Source: Pseudomonadota bacterium (lineage in GTDB: Bacteria > Pseudomonadota > Alphaproteobacteria > Micropepsales > Micropepsaceae). Taken from it: a stretch of DNA of 7,281 bases. Location: NCBI GenBank assembly GCA_023427355.1, contig JAEZBK010000256.1, forward strand, positions 1 through 7,281, given 5' to 3'. How positions within the stretch are numbered: position 1 is the stretch's first letter; each line of letters begins with the position of its first letter. The translations under genes were made by a program, and so were the position numbers. Below are positions 6,872-7,281 of this stretch, one piece after another. The notes under the pieces were generated by a model. It worked only from the letters and a program-made list of their open reading frames with translations, was not told the DNA's origin and did no database searches.

Positions 6872-7147
6872 ATGAAGTTTGTCCGCCTCTGTCTTGGTTT
6901 GCTGGCCTTCGCCGCCCTGGCTGTGGCGGGCGTCGCGGTCGCGGCCAACCTCACCTCCAGCCGCAACAGCGATTTCTATTCGCCCGGCACGCACCAGTTC
7001 TATCTGTGGTGTGCCGGCGCCAAGGGCGTGACCGCTTATCAGGATGGCGCCACCGCCGACGATGCGCAGAACAAACTCTACGCGGCGCAAAAGGCGGCCG
7101 GCAAATCCACGTGCTGGCCTATGTGGCAGGGCAAGGTCGGCTCCTGA
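6872..7147 (+). CDS. Small predicted secreted protein with two cysteines
   Basis: I do not recognise this 91-residue protein. Its N-terminus is a typical Sec signal or membrane anchor: MKFVR followed by a hydrophobic Leu/Ala/Val segment (6-25), with a likely cleavage after AVA or VAA near residues 22-25. The predicted mature part of about 66 residues has only two cysteines, Cys47 (YLWCAGAK) and Cys81 (STCWPMW), which could form a periplasmic disulfide. It is rich in Ala, Gly, Gln, Tyr and Trp and contains a helical-looking DDAQNKLYAAQKAAG stretch. The gene lies 73 bases after the CinA-type gene on the same strand and may be in its transcript. No clear Shine-Dalgarno precedes the ATG. The signal peptide followed by coherent protein-like sequence supports a real gene, but homology was not tested. 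Confidence 0.6.
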   Translation: MKFVRLCLGLLAFAALAVAGVAVAANLTSSRNSDFYSPGTHQFYLWCAGAKGVTAYQDGATADDAQNKLYAAQKAAGKSTCWPMWQGKVGS

Positions 7148-7194
7148 GCGCGCAGTCTTTGGCTGGCCGCGCTTCGAAATCGCGTAGCGGTCGA

Positions 7195-7270
7195 GGGGCG
7201 ATGCTCGCTCCCGCCTGGTGACGCTCGGCTAGCACCAGCTTTTCCAATTCGCTCCGCTCATGGGAAAAGC
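7195..7270. repeat. Cluster of three stem-loops after the last gene
   Basis: Three inverted repeats are packed into 76 bases. The first pairs 7195-7201 with 7205-7211 (GGGGCGA / TCGCTCC, one G-T pair, 3-base loop). The second pairs CTGGTG (7215-7220) with CACCAG (7233-7238). The third pairs GCTTTTCC (7238-7245) with GGAAAAGC (7263-7270). The second and third share base 7238, so they would compete for it. No T-run follows any stem, so these are not textbook terminators. A REP/BIME-type intergenic repeat or a transcript-end stabiliser is possible. The remaining sequence from 7148 to 7281 shows no convincing gene. Confidence 0.4.
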
Positions 7271-7281
7271 CAGGTCTGATC

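Noticed and set aside
5968..6966. Upstream extension of the map frame to a 610-codon open frame
   Set aside because: The extra part is antisense to the CinA-type gene and lacks protein-like character, while map starts naturally at 5967.
7238..7270. GCTTTTCC/GGAAAAGC stem as a Rho-independent terminator
   Set aside because: The stem is AT-leaning, has a 17-base loop, and is not followed by a T-run on either strand.
1..7281. A CRISPR array, toxin-antitoxin pair, phage, transposon or biosynthetic cluster
   Set aside because: I found no direct repeat array, transposase, integrase or paired small toxin genes; all sizeable genes are explained by housekeeping or common enzyme families.

Overview
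The window looks like an ordinary chromosomal segment of a GC-rich alphaproteobacterium. This is inferred from strong G/C preference at third codon positions, the protein styles, and the map/radC/CinA-type neighbourhood, which I recall from alphaproteobacterial genomes. Order and genus cannot be fixed from the sequence alone. I see no rRNA, tRNA, CRISPR array, transposase, phage gene or plasmid gene.

Layout. Positions 1-3102 (minus strand) hold a tightly overlapping four-gene operon, read right to left: purB (adenylosuccinate lyase), a SnoaL/NTF2-fold steroid-isomerase-related protein, a GNAT acetyltransferase, and a carbon-nitrogen hydrolase that runs off the left edge. The three junctions overlap by 4, 1 and 4 bases. 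A 215-base divergent intergenic region (3103-3317) carries a candidate purB promoter, a 14-base palindrome and a GC hairpin. Positions 3318-4391 (plus) encode a Tat-exported sugar-isomerase-like TIM-barrel protein. It converges with radC, leaving only 3 bases between the stop codons.

Positions 4395-5967 (minus) hold map (type I methionine aminopeptidase) followed by radC, with the radC start lying 59 bases inside map. Only 51 bases separate map from the divergent plus-strand gene 6019-6798, a short CinA-type (MoCF-domain) protein without the C-terminal deamidase domain. A small predicted secreted two-cysteine protein (6872-7147) follows. The last 130 or so bases hold three closely packed stem-loops and no convincing gene.

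How the genes fit together: purB makes AMP and AICAR precursors. Its three downstream partners look like a small-molecule modification cassette co-translated with it, and the GNAT and nitrilase domains correspond to the two halves of a protein that is fused in other bacteria. Substrates are unknown. map, radC and the CinA-type gene are housekeeping or conserved genes. The most interesting points are the overlapping purB cassette, the split GNAT/nitrilase pair with a TTG start, and the start-codon architecture around map. I do not see convincing evidence for a new defence system or other wholly novel system.
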